A DNA stretch of 64,000 nt from an uncultured Collinsella sp. (GCA_900541695.1 UQKL01000001.1:186001-250000); one strand, 5' to 3'; shown: positions 1 to 8,866, counted from the first letter of the stretch. Notes: generated from the sequence alone by a model not told the origin. A program made the numbers and translations.

Positions 1-59
1 GTCCGCACAGCAAAAACCAGCTGCGCACGCTTTAATACCCATGGTCTTCTCCAATGTTC

Positions 60-93
60 AAAAGGGGACCCACCACATGGCGAGCCCCCTTTT
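60..93 (-). terminator. Intrinsic terminator of the Frl-type operon
   Basis: AAAAGGGG and CCCCTTTT arms enclose an 18-nt loop. Read on the minus strand the hairpin ends in a T run and lies about 70 nt beyond the stop codon of the sugar kinase gene, so it probably ends the operon. Confidence 0.6.
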
Positions 94-163
94 CGCGTTT
101 CGCTTATTGTTTTGCATCGGCTGTCCAAAGCCTCATAGCCAGACCGCCGTACGCTTTCTTAAG

Positions 164-1027
164 CTATTCGACGATTGGTGCTCCGTGGCCCCAAGAACCT
201 TCCATGCCGCACACGGTCGAGGCAAACCCGGCAGCAAAGTCGAGCGCGCGCTCGATGGCCTCGGCGCAATCCTCACCACGCTTGGCGGAATCGAGATAGC
301 ACATCAAAAACGAGGTGAGGAACGAGTCGCCCGCCCCCATGGTGTCCTTCATGTCCGTTACCGGTTTAGCCAGCTGGCGGTAATAACGCTCGCCGTCGTA
401 AGCAATGCAGCCCTCGGCGCCCGCCGTAGCCGACACAAAACGCGGACCCAGGCCCTTCACCCATGCCAGACGCTCGCGAATCTCGTCCTCACTCGCGGCA
501 TCCGCCGCACTAAAGAAAGCGAAATCGACGTAGGGCGCAATCTGCTCGTAGTACTCGTCGGTGGAGTCATCCGAAAAGTCAAAAGAGACCGTGACGCCCG
601 CAGCCTTCAGCTTGGGCAGCTCGCGCTCGGTAAAGCAATAGTTGCCCGAATGAACCACATCGAACTGCTTCATGTACGAAAGGTCAAAGCGATCGAGGAC
701 ATAGCGCGCATCGCCACGGATACCGCCCTCGTTGGAGCCGAGGAAGACACGGTCACCGTCAACGACGGTCACGCGAGCCGCTCCGTTCTCGCCAATCATC
801 TGCTCGCACTTGTCAAGCTCGATACCCTCATCCTCGAGGCTTGCAATGACATGCTCGGCAGCGGCGTCATTGCCAAAAATGCCCATGTATGCGGAGCGTG
901 CGGCACCGCATTTCTTGGCATAAACGGCGAAGTTCACCGCATTGCCGCCGGGATACATGGTGTGGATATGCTCGTAGCGATCGACGACGTTGTCGCCAAA
1001 TCCGAGCGCGTTAACGTTAAATGCCAT
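164..1027 (-). CDS. frlD: PfkB-family sugar kinase, FrlD-like (fructoselysine 6-kinase)
   Basis: A 287-residue ribokinase/PfkB-family kinase. The N-terminus carries the GGNAVNFAV substrate-binding segment (about residues 28-36) and the C-terminal third the DTMGAGDSF motif, whose Asp is the catalytic base and whose Gly-rich turn is the anion hole. Length and the neighbouring SIS deglycase and FrlC-type epimerase match fructoselysine 6-kinase, which phosphorylates Amadori products in the cytoplasm before deglycation. It is the last gene of a minus-strand operon, 14 nt after the deglycase gene, and is followed by a terminator. The exact Amadori substrate (fructoselysine, another fructose-amino acid or glucoselysine) cannot be read from sequence. 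Confidence 0.8.
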   Translation of the reverse strand: MAFNVNALGFGDNVVDRYEHIHTMYPGGNAVNFAVYAKKCGAARSAYMGIFGNDAAAEHVIASLEDEGIELDKCEQMIGENGAARVTVVDGDRVFLGSNEGGIRGDARYVLDRFDLSYMKQFDVVHSGNYCFTERELPKLKAAGVTVSFDFSDDSTDEYYEQIAPYVDFAFFSAADAASEDEIRERLAWVKGLGPRFVSATAGAEGCIAYDGERYYRQLAKPVTDMKDTMGAGDSFLTSFLMCYLDSAKRGEDCAEAIERALDFAAGFASTVCGMEGSWGHGAPIVE

Positions 1028-1041
1028 GGCCTTTGCTCCTT

Positions 1042-2010
1042 CTAGTACTCGACAACACCCATATAGCGACGGAAATCGGGATCGTGATCAAACACCTTGC
1101 CGCGTGCAGCACGCAGCTCGCAGTTCATGGCGTAGAACAGCACCGGGTCCAGATAGGCACGGACGCTCGCCGGCACGGCTTCCATACCGTACTCCTTGGC
1201 ATCGAGCACCATCAGCGTATCGGTATGCGTCTTAAGGAACGCCAGGGCGCGCTCGTCCATAGCACGGCACTCGCTGGAGCCCATCTGCAGGAAGTAAAAA
1301 ACGCCGTCCCGAGTAGCCTCGAAGGGGCCGTGGAAGTACTCGGCAGAGTGGATGTAGCTGCAGTGCTGCCACTGCATCTCCATAAGAGAGCAGATAGCGA
1401 AACCGTAGGTCTGGCTAAAGTTGGGACCGCTGCCCAGAATATAGAAGAACTCGTGCTCCTGGCAAAGCTTGGCAAAGCGATCGCCCAGCTCGGCATTTAC
1501 CTTCTCGCGTGCCGGGGGAAGAATCTTATCCATCTCGGCGATACCGGCATACATATCGGCAAGATCGGCGTAGCCCTCCTGCTGATCGAGCAGCTCGGCC
1601 GCAAGCGATAGCGAAATGCCAGCGGGGACCTCGGCCTGCGGCACGCCCTCGCCCCACGGGTAGACCCACGTGGTCCACTTGCCGGAGTCGATCTTGGATC
1701 CAGCGTTGTCGGTCTGGGCGATCACCGTAGCGCCGGCGGCAAGGGCAATCTCGCAGCCCTCGACGACCTCCGGGGTATTGCCACTGTGGCTGCAAGCGAT
1801 GACCAGGGACTTCTCGCCCAGACGACGCGGACGCATAATGTCGAATTCACGTGCGGTATAGATATACGAAGTGAAGGTGGTTGCCTCGCGCTGCAGAAGC
1901 TCGTGAGCCGGGATCAAATCGATCATGGAGCCACCGCAAGCAATCCAGTAGACGCTGTCGAACTTGCCCTTCTCGGCAATTGCCTCTTTGATCAGATCGT
2001 GTGCGTTCAT
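1042..2010 (-). CDS. frlB: SIS-domain fructosamine-6-phosphate deglycase, FrlB-like
   Basis: A SIS-domain isomerase/deglycase of 322 residues. Family features include the first SIS-domain motif SHSGNTPE, a second SIS half with GSGPNFSQTYGFA, the active-site segment AEYFHGPFE, and a C-terminal RRYMGVVEY tail typical of FrlB. The reaction would split the 6-phosphorylated Amadori compound into glucose 6-phosphate and the free amine or amino acid. The start at 2010 is preferred because AAGGAA lies at the right distance; a further 11 in-frame codons upstream have no better site. It lies between the epimerase and kinase genes, in the order expected of an Amadori-product operon. Confidence 0.85.
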   Translation of the reverse strand: MNAHDLIKEAIAEKGKFDSVYWIACGGSMIDLIPAHELLQREATTFTSYIYTAREFDIMRPRRLGEKSLVIACSHSGNTPEVVEGCEIALAAGATVIAQTDNAGSKIDSGKWTTWVYPWGEGVPQAEVPAGISLSLAAELLDQQEGYADLADMYAGIAEMDKILPPAREKVNAELGDRFAKLCQEHEFFYILGSGPNFSQTYGFAICSLMEMQWQHCSYIHSAEYFHGPFEATRDGVFYFLQMGSSECRAMDERALAFLKTHTDTLMVLDAKEYGMEAVPASVRAYLDPVLFYAMNCELRAARGKVFDHDPDFRRYMGVVEY

Positions 2011-2072
2011 ATCCAGTTCCTTTCTTATTTGGGCCGCAATCAATGACGTTGGTTGCGTAGCCGATAGTTGTT

Positions 2073-2924
2073 TTAGTCAATCAGATATTTCTCGAATGCG
2101 GCCATGTTCTTGGCATCAGCCGCCGCCGGGTCATCGTAGTAACGGCCGTCCGTAATTTCCTGGCCCAGCATGCCGTCGAAACCATGGACGTTGAGTGTGG
2201 CAACGAAGGCGTCCATATCGTGCTTGCCATCGCCCCACACCAGATGGCCATACGGGTCACCGTCGATAAAGTGCATCTCGTGAATTGCCCCATCACCAAA
2301 GGCGGCAAACCAGTCCTCGAGCGTCTCGCCTGCAACGCCCATCGCGGTTGTATCAACCATGGGCTGTAAGTACGGGCTCGCGACCTCGTCAATCATGCGC
2401 TTCGCATCGGAAACCGTCGTCACAAGGTTGCTCTCCTCGGGACGCAGGCTTTCCATCGTAAGCACCAGACCGTGCTCGCCGGCATACTCCGCCAGAATGG
2501 ACAAGTGCTCGCGGCTGCGCTTCCAGGCTTCCTCGCGGTCCTCGTCCCAGTCGCCCCAGCCCGAGTTGACGGACATACGGTCGCACCCAAGTACCTCGGC
2601 AAGCTCAATGCCGTGTTTAAAGTACGCCAGGCTGCGCTGTTCATGCAGCGGTTTGCGTGCGCAGTACTGCCAAGGATAGACAACATTCTCGGGGCACAGA
2701 GTACGATACCTAAGCCCACGGTCTGCAGCCTTTTTCGCCAGGACCTCAGCCTCAAAGTAGCCCGTATGGTCGAGCGTCACATGCGGCTCTGCACACCACA
2801 ACTCAATGGACTCAAAGCCCAAACGCTGCTGCACATCAAGGAAGTAATCGAGCGACCACATGATGTAGTGGATATTCATGCCCGCAATCTGTTCGCGGCG
2901 CAGCGTCGGTTTGGATTCAGACAT
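2073..2924 (-). CDS. frlC: Sugar epimerase, FrlC-like (xylose isomerase-like TIM barrel)
   Basis: A 283-residue AP-endonuclease-2/xylose-isomerase-like TIM-barrel protein. It begins with the short strand MNIHYIMWSLDYFLD and has metal-binding acidic and His residues in MESLRPEESNL, DTTAMG, HFIDGDPYGH and GQEITDG. The closest family by pattern is FrlC, the fructoselysine 3-epimerase, which lets the deglycase pathway use psicoselysine. It starts just after the amidohydrolase stop codon and is co-oriented with the deglycase and kinase. A generic sugar-phosphate isomerase is possible, but the neighbourhood favours FrlC. Confidence 0.78.
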   Translation of the reverse strand: MSESKPTLRREQIAGMNIHYIMWSLDYFLDVQQRLGFESIELWCAEPHVTLDHTGYFEAEVLAKKAADRGLRYRTLCPENVVYPWQYCARKPLHEQRSLAYFKHGIELAEVLGCDRMSVNSGWGDWDEDREEAWKRSREHLSILAEYAGEHGLVLTMESLRPEESNLVTTVSDAKRMIDEVASPYLQPMVDTTAMGVAGETLEDWFAAFGDGAIHEMHFIDGDPYGHLVWGDGKHDMDAFVATLNVHGFDGMLGQEITDGRYYDDPAAADAKNMAAFEKYLID

Positions 2925-2925
2925 C

Positions 2926-4509
2926 CTATGCCTCCTTATTTCGATCGAACACGATTTGTCCGTCCGACATCGTCATATCAACCGAAAGATCGCGTGCGTC
3001 GCGATAATCGAGGTCGAACACATCCCGATCGAGCACGCAGATATCGGCAAGTTTGCCGACCTCGAGCGTACCCAGCTCGTCTTCGCGCATCAGATCGTAC
3101 GCGCCCCCGGCAGTCCAAGCGCGCAAGAGCTCGACAAGCGTCAGCACGTTGGCCTCATTCACGGGCAGTCCGTCGGCGAAGAATCCGCCGCACGCGCTGT
3201 AGATTGACTCGCCCAGGCTCGGAACCAGCAGCGGCAAATCCGTACCACAGCACACCGTGCATCCGGAATCTTCCATGCCGCGGCGATTCCAGCTGTGCAA
3301 AAGTCGCGTCTCGCCAATTTGCCGACGCATCATCGACAGGCAATCCTCGCGCCGGTCCAGCGTCAGAATCTGCGGATAGACCTCGCAAATTCCACCTAAC
3401 TTGCCAAACTCGACAAGATCGGTCGGGTCAGAGTTCTCGAGATCGGTAATCGCATGGCGGCGAAGCAACCGCCCATACTCGTCTCGAGGCAGCGAGGCAT
3501 AGAGCGCCACGGTGCGACGAACGGCGCCATCGCCCTGGCAATGCAAGGAATATCGGAAACCGTCAGCATCAATTGCACGCAGCTCGTTCTCAATCAGATC
3601 CCACTCTGGCTCCTCGACGACCGTCTTGCCGGCAGCGCCCGCATCGGCCGTGTCCTCATAGGGGTCAATCATCTCGGCAAGCCCCGCCCATACGCCTCGA
3701 TCGGTCATACGGTTGAAGCCAGAAAAACGAACGAACGGTCCCCGGAAGCGCTCTCGTGCCTCGCGGGCATATGCCAGATTTGCACCGGCACCCACCGGCT
3801 GCGACATCATAGAGACGCGAACCGTCAGCTCACCAGATTCCTCACGGCGAGCCATTTCGTCGGCAAAGCCGTAGTAGTCATCAAACGCCATCTCCTTGAT
3901 GGCGGTAACGCCGCGCTCGTTAAGCATGCTCATGTAGTCCGAATACCCGGCACGCACCTCGGGCAGCGCGAGGAAATCGCTCATCATGCGCCAGATCTTC
4001 TCGGCATAGCACGCCTGGGATGTAAAGCCGTATCGCGCACTGGCTGCAGCGTTGAGAACGCAGGTCTCCGCGCCCGGTGTAAAGCAGACGACAGGGATAT
4101 CACCAAAACACTCGTCAAACACAGCTGCCGTATTTGCGTTCTCGGCATCCGATGCCAACGTTTCGGGCAGGTTGTGGCCAAAAGCCGCCGCGCAATCCGG
4201 ATGATCTTCTTTCCATGCACGCAAGAGCGGCACGGCCTCTTTGGCATCAGCGATGCCGGACAGATCAGGCCCCAACGTCCGCAGCGCCCAGCCTGTATAG
4301 AAGGTATGTACATCGATCAGGCCAGGCATGACGGTGCGGTCGCCCAGGTCAACTACCTCGTCCGCCTGGGTCAAATACGAAGCTAGCTCACACTTGGTGC
4401 CAACAGCCTCAATTCGATTGCCACGGACTGCTACGAAACCTTCAAACGGCAGGTCCCCCGTACCGGTAAAGACGCTCTTAGACGTCAGGACCGTCAAACG
4501 ATCGGACAT
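2926..4509 (-). CDS. Amidohydrolase family 3 (YtcJ-like) protein in the Amadori operon
   Basis: A 527-residue metal-dependent amidohydrolase. The N-terminal beta-sandwich leads into MPGLIDVHTF at about residue 60, and the C-terminal segment LGTLEVGKLADICVLD is the usual end of the composite sandwich. Instead of the usual HxH metal pair the motif reads VHTF, so the second His is absent; FRYSLHCQGDGAVR and CGTDLP later in the chain supply other candidate ligands. The ATG at 4509 has AGGTGA upstream; a GTG 9 nt earlier directly abuts the previous stop. No close substrate is known to me. In context it could cleave an acyl or amide group from an Amadori compound before or after import, which is inference. 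Confidence 0.7.
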   Translation of the reverse strand: MSDRLTVLTSKSVFTGTGDLPFEGFVAVRGNRIEAVGTKCELASYLTQADEVVDLGDRTVMPGLIDVHTFYTGWALRTLGPDLSGIADAKEAVPLLRAWKEDHPDCAAAFGHNLPETLASDAENANTAAVFDECFGDIPVVCFTPGAETCVLNAAASARYGFTSQACYAEKIWRMMSDFLALPEVRAGYSDYMSMLNERGVTAIKEMAFDDYYGFADEMARREESGELTVRVSMMSQPVGAGANLAYAREARERFRGPFVRFSGFNRMTDRGVWAGLAEMIDPYEDTADAGAAGKTVVEEPEWDLIENELRAIDADGFRYSLHCQGDGAVRRTVALYASLPRDEYGRLLRRHAITDLENSDPTDLVEFGKLGGICEVYPQILTLDRREDCLSMMRRQIGETRLLHSWNRRGMEDSGCTVCCGTDLPLLVPSLGESIYSACGGFFADGLPVNEANVLTLVELLRAWTAGGAYDLMREDELGTLEVGKLADICVLDRDVFDLDYRDARDLSVDMTMSDGQIVFDRNKEA

Positions 4510-4518
4510 TATAATCAC

Positions 4519-5982
4519 CTACGCCGGAAGCATGCCAGAAATGGCAGTAATGACCAAGCCAAACACGACCATGAAGATGAAGAACTTCCAAATGGTCTTC
4601 CACCATTGGCCAAACGAAATCTTAGCCACGCCAAGGCCGGCAACCGTCATGCCCGCCACGGGACTGATGGTGTTGATGGTCTGGTTGGCAAACTGGAGCG
4701 CGGTGACGGCCGCCTCGGGATTGAGGCCCATAAGCTCGGTCAGCGGACCCATGACGGGCATGGTGAGCGCCGCAAGTCCAGAGCTCGAGGGAACCAGCAA
4801 AGAGAGCAGGCCAAGGACGATATACATAAACGTGGTGTAGACGGCGGCGGGTGCACCGGCGAGCGCAGTAGCGAGCGCCTGGAGGATGGTGTCGATGATC
4901 ATGCCGCCCTCGGCGATGACCAGAATACCGCGAGCGATACCGATAACGATGGCGGCGTACGCAAAGTCGGCGAGACCTTTAACGAACTCCTCAGCAATCG
5001 TCTGCTGGTCAAGACCGCCCAGGATACCGGCAAGCAAGCCCATGCCAAGGAACACGGCGGAAATCTCATTCATGTACCAACCCTGGGTAACAAGACCCCA
5101 GACGATAATGCCCATACCGCAAGCAAAATCGATAAGCACGAGCTTCTGACGGGTAGTGAACTCTTCCTCGATGGAGGCATCGGTCACGGAAAACTCAATA
5201 CGCTTGAGCTTATCGTCCTCGTACGTAATGGACGACTCGGGGTTTTTCTTGACGCGCATGGCGTAGCGCATGGCCCATGCGATACCAACGGAAGTGAAGA
5301 TGACCCAAGAAACGGCGCGCAGCCACAGTTGCGGATTGCCCTCGATGCCAATGATGCCCTGGGCGATCAGAACATTAAACGGATCGATGGTCGAAGCGCA
5401 ATATCCCAGGTTAGGACCAAGGAAGCAGATGATGAATGCCGTCATCGAGTCATAACCGATACCCATCATGATGGGAATGAAGATGGCATAAAACGGCAGG
5501 GCTTCCTCAGACATACCAAACGTGGTGCCGCAAATGGACAGCAACGTCATCGTGATGGGAATGATGAGGATGTCCTTGTTCTTGAGCTTTTTAATCACAC
5601 GGCTCATGCCGGCATTCAAAGCGTTGGTCTTGGTGATGATTGCGAACGACCCGCCAATCAATAAGACGAACGCAACGACGTCGGCAGCCTCCTGGATGCC
5701 CTTAGTGGGCGCTTGCAGGACCGCGAAGATATCCTGACCCAGATTGATGGTCTCGCCGGTCTCGGAATCGGTGTAGTTCTTATCGACCTGTTCATAGGTT
5801 CCAGCAACGGCGACTTCACGCTCGCCCGCCGCTGTCGAAATCGTCTTGCGCTGATACTGACCAGAGGGAACGATCCAAGTCAAGACCGCAAAGACAACGA
5901 TCAGCAAGAACATGATCGTATAGACATGCGGTAATTTGAACCAAAAACGTCTGTTTGTCTTCTTCGCCTTCGCATCTGACAT
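4519..5982 (-). CDS. YfcC-family membrane transporter, candidate Amadori-compound importer
   Basis: A 487-residue polytopic membrane protein of the YfcC family (ion-transporter superfamily, related to DcuC and ArsB carriers). The N-terminus is cytoplasmic and basic, followed by FKLPHVYTIMFLLIVVFAVLTW as the first membrane span; many further hydrophobic helices follow, and SSSGLAALTMPVMGPL and the conserved QFANQTINTISP lie near the end. The start at 5982 has a clean GGAGG site; an upstream in-frame start would add 20 unrelated residues. It heads the amidohydrolase-frlCBD operon, where other organisms carry an amino-acid-permease-type FrlA. Its role as the importer of the operon's substrate is inferred from position only. 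Confidence 0.8.
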   Translation of the reverse strand: MSDAKAKKTNRRFWFKLPHVYTIMFLLIVVFAVLTWIVPSGQYQRKTISTAAGEREVAVAGTYEQVDKNYTDSETGETINLGQDIFAVLQAPTKGIQEAADVVAFVLLIGGSFAIITKTNALNAGMSRVIKKLKNKDILIIPITMTLLSICGTTFGMSEEALPFYAIFIPIMMGIGYDSMTAFIICFLGPNLGYCASTIDPFNVLIAQGIIGIEGNPQLWLRAVSWVIFTSVGIAWAMRYAMRVKKNPESSITYEDDKLKRIEFSVTDASIEEEFTTRQKLVLIDFACGMGIIVWGLVTQGWYMNEISAVFLGMGLLAGILGGLDQQTIAEEFVKGLADFAYAAIVIGIARGILVIAEGGMIIDTILQALATALAGAPAAVYTTFMYIVLGLLSLLVPSSSGLAALTMPVMGPLTELMGLNPEAAVTALQFANQTINTISPVAGMTVAGLGVAKISFGQWWKTIWKFFIFMVVFGLVITAISGMLPA

Positions 5983-6061
5983 AGATACCTCCAAAGAACT
6001 CGAGACTGCAGCGCATCTCGCTTCAACGTTTGCACAAGGCAAACGTTCTATGACGTTCTAT

Positions 6062-6090
6062 AGATTACCAGCAGCTTTTCTCGTCATCAA
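6062..6090 (-). promoter_or_regulatory. Candidate promoter of the Frl-type operon
   Basis: On the minus strand TTGATG (6085-6090) and TAATCT (6062-6067) are separated by 17 nt, about 80 nt upstream of the transporter start. The match to the -10 consensus is weak. A tandem ACGTTCTAT repeat (6043-6051 and 6053-6061) sits directly downstream and could be an operator. Confidence 0.3.
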
Positions 6091-6157
6091 GATAATTTCA
6101 AACTGATTGCCGCAACGCGGTTGAACGGTTGCGTTTGCGCCGTGAACGGTATGGAGA

Positions 6158-6183
6158 CGCCCGGTGAGATGATCCACCGGGCG
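6158..6183 (-). terminator. Hairpin after the GntR regulator gene
   Basis: A perfect 9-bp stem (CGCCCGGTG with CACCGGGCG) around an 8-nt loop lies 17 nt after the regulator stop codon. There is no real T run, so it may act as an attenuator that separates regulator and operon expression. Confidence 0.4.
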
Positions 6184-6200
6184 CTTCCATTCGCAATGTC

Positions 6201-6944
6201 CTAGATGTCAAAAACGTAGCGAGACCCAACGATCCGCTGACGACCGATGATAAACGGCCGCCGCTGCTCATCGAAAAAGAAGGCTTCCATATAAAACAAG
6301 GGTTCGCCAACGGGAACTGCCAACAACCGAGCGACCTCGGGCGACGCGCACGCGATCTCAAGCGTGCATGGGTCGGTAAACGCGGGTGTGCGGCCCGTCC
6401 GGTTGCGCACGAACTCAAAAATGGATTGGTTAGATAGAGGCGCCGTTGACAGATAGGCGTTGTCCTCGTAAACGTATATGTTGTTCTCGAGCATGACAGG
6501 GACGCCATCGGCAGTACGCACGCGCTCAACGCAGATCAAGTCAGTTCCAACGGGAACACCAAAGAACTGTGCTTCGGTGGAATCCGCCGGCAGCATCTTT
6601 CTCGAAATGACACACGCCCCCGGTTCCATTCCGTTAACGCGGCATGCGTCCGAAAAACTCTGGACGTCATCCTTCTGGCGAATCTTGCGCTTGAGCTTGG
6701 GGGCATTGACAAACGTGCCTTTCCCCTGTCGCTTCGTTAGATAACCCTGTTGGACGAGCTCCTCAATAGCGCGTCGCACGGTAACGCGGCCAACTTTATA
6801 GCTCTCAGCCAATTCGAATTCGTTGGGTATCCGCGCACCTGCCTTGTAGGCACCGGAGTTGATTTCGTTTTTGATGATATCGATAACCTGTTGGTACAGC
6901 GGTATCGCTGCTTTACCGTCAGTTAGCCCTTCAGTCGGTGGCAT
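6201..6944 (-). CDS. GntR-family transcription regulator with UTRA domain
   Basis: A 247-residue HutC/FarR-type GntR regulator. Residues about 14-80 form the winged helix (PLYQQVIDIIKNEI, RIPNEFELAESYKVGRVTVRRAIEELVQQGYL, RQGKGTFV); residues about 95-240 form the UTRA ligand-binding domain, which in this subfamily often binds sugar phosphates or amino-acid-like effectors. It lies directly upstream of the transporter-amidohydrolase-frlCBD operon on the same strand, so it is the likely local repressor, with a phosphorylated Amadori intermediate as a plausible inducer (inference). A GAGAGGG ribosome site precedes the ATG. Confidence 0.85.
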   Translation of the reverse strand: MPPTEGLTDGKAAIPLYQQVIDIIKNEINSGAYKAGARIPNEFELAESYKVGRVTVRRAIEELVQQGYLTKRQGKGTFVNAPKLKRKIRQKDDVQSFSDACRVNGMEPGACVISRKMLPADSTEAQFFGVPVGTDLICVERVRTADGVPVMLENNIYVYEDNAYLSTAPLSNQSIFEFVRNRTGRTPAFTDPCTLEIACASPEVARLLAVPVGEPLFYMEAFFFDEQRRPFIIGRQRIVGSRYVFDI

Positions 6945-6974
6945 ATACCCTCTCCAAGCACAATTAAGTCTAAA

Positions 6975-7011
6975 GCGGGCCCAAGGGCATTCAGCAAGCC
7001 CTTAAGCCCGC
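6975..7011 (-). terminator. Two-part hairpin between HAD and gntR genes
   Basis: Arms GCGGGC and AAGGGC (6975-6988) pair with GCCCTTAAGCCCGC (6998-7011) with a 2-nt internal mismatch. On the minus strand it is followed by TTTAGACTTAATT. It could end transcription from the HAD gene or act as an operator for gntR. Confidence 0.4.
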
Positions 7012-7094
7012 ATTAGCATTAAGTATGCTTGCTGCCGCACCAAAATGTCGGGTATTTACTCATCTGACCCGAAAAACGCGCAACTACCGCGCTC

Positions 7095-7754
7095 CTAAGA
7101 AAGCTCCAGCAGTTCCGGCAGCTGGTCGATAATCTTGTCCGCGGCATCCTGGCTAAAGCCAAAGCGTTCCTCGCGCTTGGCAATGACTGTCAGGCCAGCT
7201 CGTTTGCCGGCAGTGATGCCAGGCACCGAATCCTCGACGCAGCAGCAGCGATTCGCGGGCAGCCCCAGCAGGTCCAGCGCATGCAGGTAGATGTCGGGCT
7301 CGGGCTTGCTCTCCTTAAACTGCTCGCCGCTCACCACATACTCAAAGGCATCCGACAGCCCGCATGCATTGAGCACTTCCTCGATGCTATCCATGGGCGA
7401 CGAGCTAGCAAGCGCCACGCGAACGCCGCGGCGCGGCAGCTCTCGAATCGTATCCACGGCGCCTGGGTTAATCAAAGTCTGATAGTCGCGCGGACGTTTA
7501 TGCGCCCACTCATCCCAACGGGCCAACGCCTCCTCGCCAGTAAAACGTCCCTTACCGGCACGCTCAAACCAATCGACCAGCATGTGGAGAAAGAACTGAT
7601 GCGAGGTACCGACCTGCCCGTTCAACTCCTCTTGGGTCAGGTTCAACCCAAGCTCCTTGGCAAACGCGGCGGTCTCGCCCAGGTAGTAATACTCGGTATC
7701 GACAATCACGCCGTCCATGTCAAAGATAACGGCGTCGAACGGAAATGCGGACAC
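7095..7754 (-). CDS. HAD-superfamily hydrolase, beta-phosphoglucomutase-like (subfamily IA)
   Basis: A 219-residue haloacid-dehalogenase-type phosphatase or phosphomutase. Motif I is DAVIFDMDGVIVDTE at the N-terminus, with the helical cap between residues about 18 and 90. Motif II is LASSSP, motif III lies around KPEPDIYLHA, and motif IV is CCCVEDSVPGITAGKRAG. The start is GTG with GGGAGG seven bases upstream. Substrate cannot be assigned; relatives dephosphorylate small sugar phosphates or interconvert beta-glucose phosphates. It is separated from the next upstream gene by a terminator and is probably transcribed alone. Confidence 0.8.
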   Translation of the reverse strand: MSAFPFDAVIFDMDGVIVDTEYYYLGETAAFAKELGLNLTQEELNGQVGTSHQFFLHMLVDWFERAGKGRFTGEEALARWDEWAHKRPRDYQTLINPGAVDTIRELPRRGVRVALASSSPMDSIEEVLNACGLSDAFEYVVSGEQFKESKPEPDIYLHALDLLGLPANRCCCVEDSVPGITAGKRAGLTVIAKREERFGFSQDAADKIIDQLPELLELS

Positions 7755-7773
7755 GGCACCCTCCCCAACAAAA

Positions 7774-7795
7774 GGGCGCCCGCAAGCGGACGCCC
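7774..7795 (-). terminator. Intrinsic terminator of the Cof-type HAD gene
   Basis: GGGCGCCCG and CGGACGCCC form a nine-base stem with one mismatch and a CAAG loop. The minus-strand transcript then reads CTTTTGTTG. It also overlaps the leader of the downstream HAD gene. Confidence 0.6.
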
Positions 7796-7817
7796 GAACT
7801 ATGCACTATCGGCGATT

Positions 7818-8660
7818 CTAACCCAGCAGCTTATCCAACGCCACCGCAATGCCATCTTCGTTGTTATTGGCGGTCACCATCTGAGCAACTGCCTTAACCT
7901 CATCGACGGCGTTGCCCATGGCAACACCGGTGCCGGCCCACTCAATCATGGACTTGTCGTTCTGGCCGTCGCCAAACGAGACGACCTCGCTGGCATCGAT
8001 GCCGAGCTTGGGCAGGGCACCCTCGAGCGCACGGGCCTTATCGATACCGGGCGCCGTGTACTCAAAATACCAGTCGGCCGTAAACATGCCCGAAAGCGTC
8101 TGCTTAAAGGGCGCATACATCTCCTCGTAATGCGCCTGCAGGTAGGCCGGATCGCCCGCCGTCAGCAGCTTGTCCACGGGATAAGCATCCACGACCTCAT
8201 GCAAGCTCTCGACCTCACGGATCTTAAGGTCGCAGGCATCGCGCTCATACTTGACAATATTCTTCTGCGAGCCGTCAGGCAGCGTGATCATGCAATGGTA
8301 CGAGTCCTCGACGTGCAAATCGCGACCGAGCGAAATCATAGAGATCACGTCAAAATTACGCAGGTAATCAATCAGGCGATGCAATTCGTCGGTTGGCATA
8401 GCCTGATCGAACAGCACCTCATCGGTCTGAGCGTCGACCACATGCGCGCCATTAAAGGCAACCAGCAGACCGTCATGGTTTTGAAGGTTGAGCTCCTGCG
8501 CCAAGGCGTGCAGCCCCCATGCGGGACGACCCGAAGCCAAGATGAGCTTAATACCCGATTCCTGCGCCGCGAGCAGTTTCTCGCGCGTACGCGGGCTGAT
8601 GACCTTTTGGTCGTTGGTGAGCGTACCGTCGATATCCATTGCGATGGCTTTGATTGCCAT
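7818..8660 (-). CDS. Cof-type HAD-IIB phosphatase
   Basis: A 280-residue Cof/YidA-type HAD-IIB phosphatase. Motif I is MDIDGTLTND, motif II LASGRP, and the C-terminal motif is GDGQNDKSMIEWAGTGVAMGNA, with the large alpha/beta cap in between. Members act on sugar phosphates, phospho-vitamins or erythronate-type compounds; no specific substrate is suggested here. The ATG at 8660 has a strong GGGAGG site. A longer reading frame extends about 78 codons upstream but has no ribosome site and no family similarity, so it is rejected. It ends in a terminator that overlaps the next gene's leader. Confidence 0.85.
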   Translation of the reverse strand: MAIKAIAMDIDGTLTNDQKVISPRTREKLLAAQESGIKLILASGRPAWGLHALAQELNLQNHDGLLVAFNGAHVVDAQTDEVLFDQAMPTDELHRLIDYLRNFDVISMISLGRDLHVEDSYHCMITLPDGSQKNIVKYERDACDLKIREVESLHEVVDAYPVDKLLTAGDPAYLQAHYEEMYAPFKQTLSGMFTADWYFEYTAPGIDKARALEGALPKLGIDASEVVSFGDGQNDKSMIEWAGTGVAMGNAVDEVKAVAQMVTANNNEDGIAVALDKLLG

Positions 8661-8834
8661 ATGTGCCTCCCTGTCATTGAGCAACCTTGTCTGAGCCATC
8701 ATACAGAACACCCACGGCGGCGCTGTTTGCAACGGGAAAAATGTCATATTGTCCCAAACATGAACGGCGCGCCTTCGACGATTGCGATGCCCGTCGAGGT
8801 GCCTCCCGATACATTCCATTCTATCCAGATAGCA

Positions 8835-8866
8835 AAGGGCCCGCATCCCAACGGATACGGGCCCTT
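8835..8866 (-). terminator. Intrinsic terminator of pgi
   Basis: AAGGGCCCG pairs with CGGGCCCTT, and an inner ATCC/GGAT stem closes a CAAC loop. A TTT follows on the minus strand, about 30 nt after the pgi stop codon. Confidence 0.65.
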
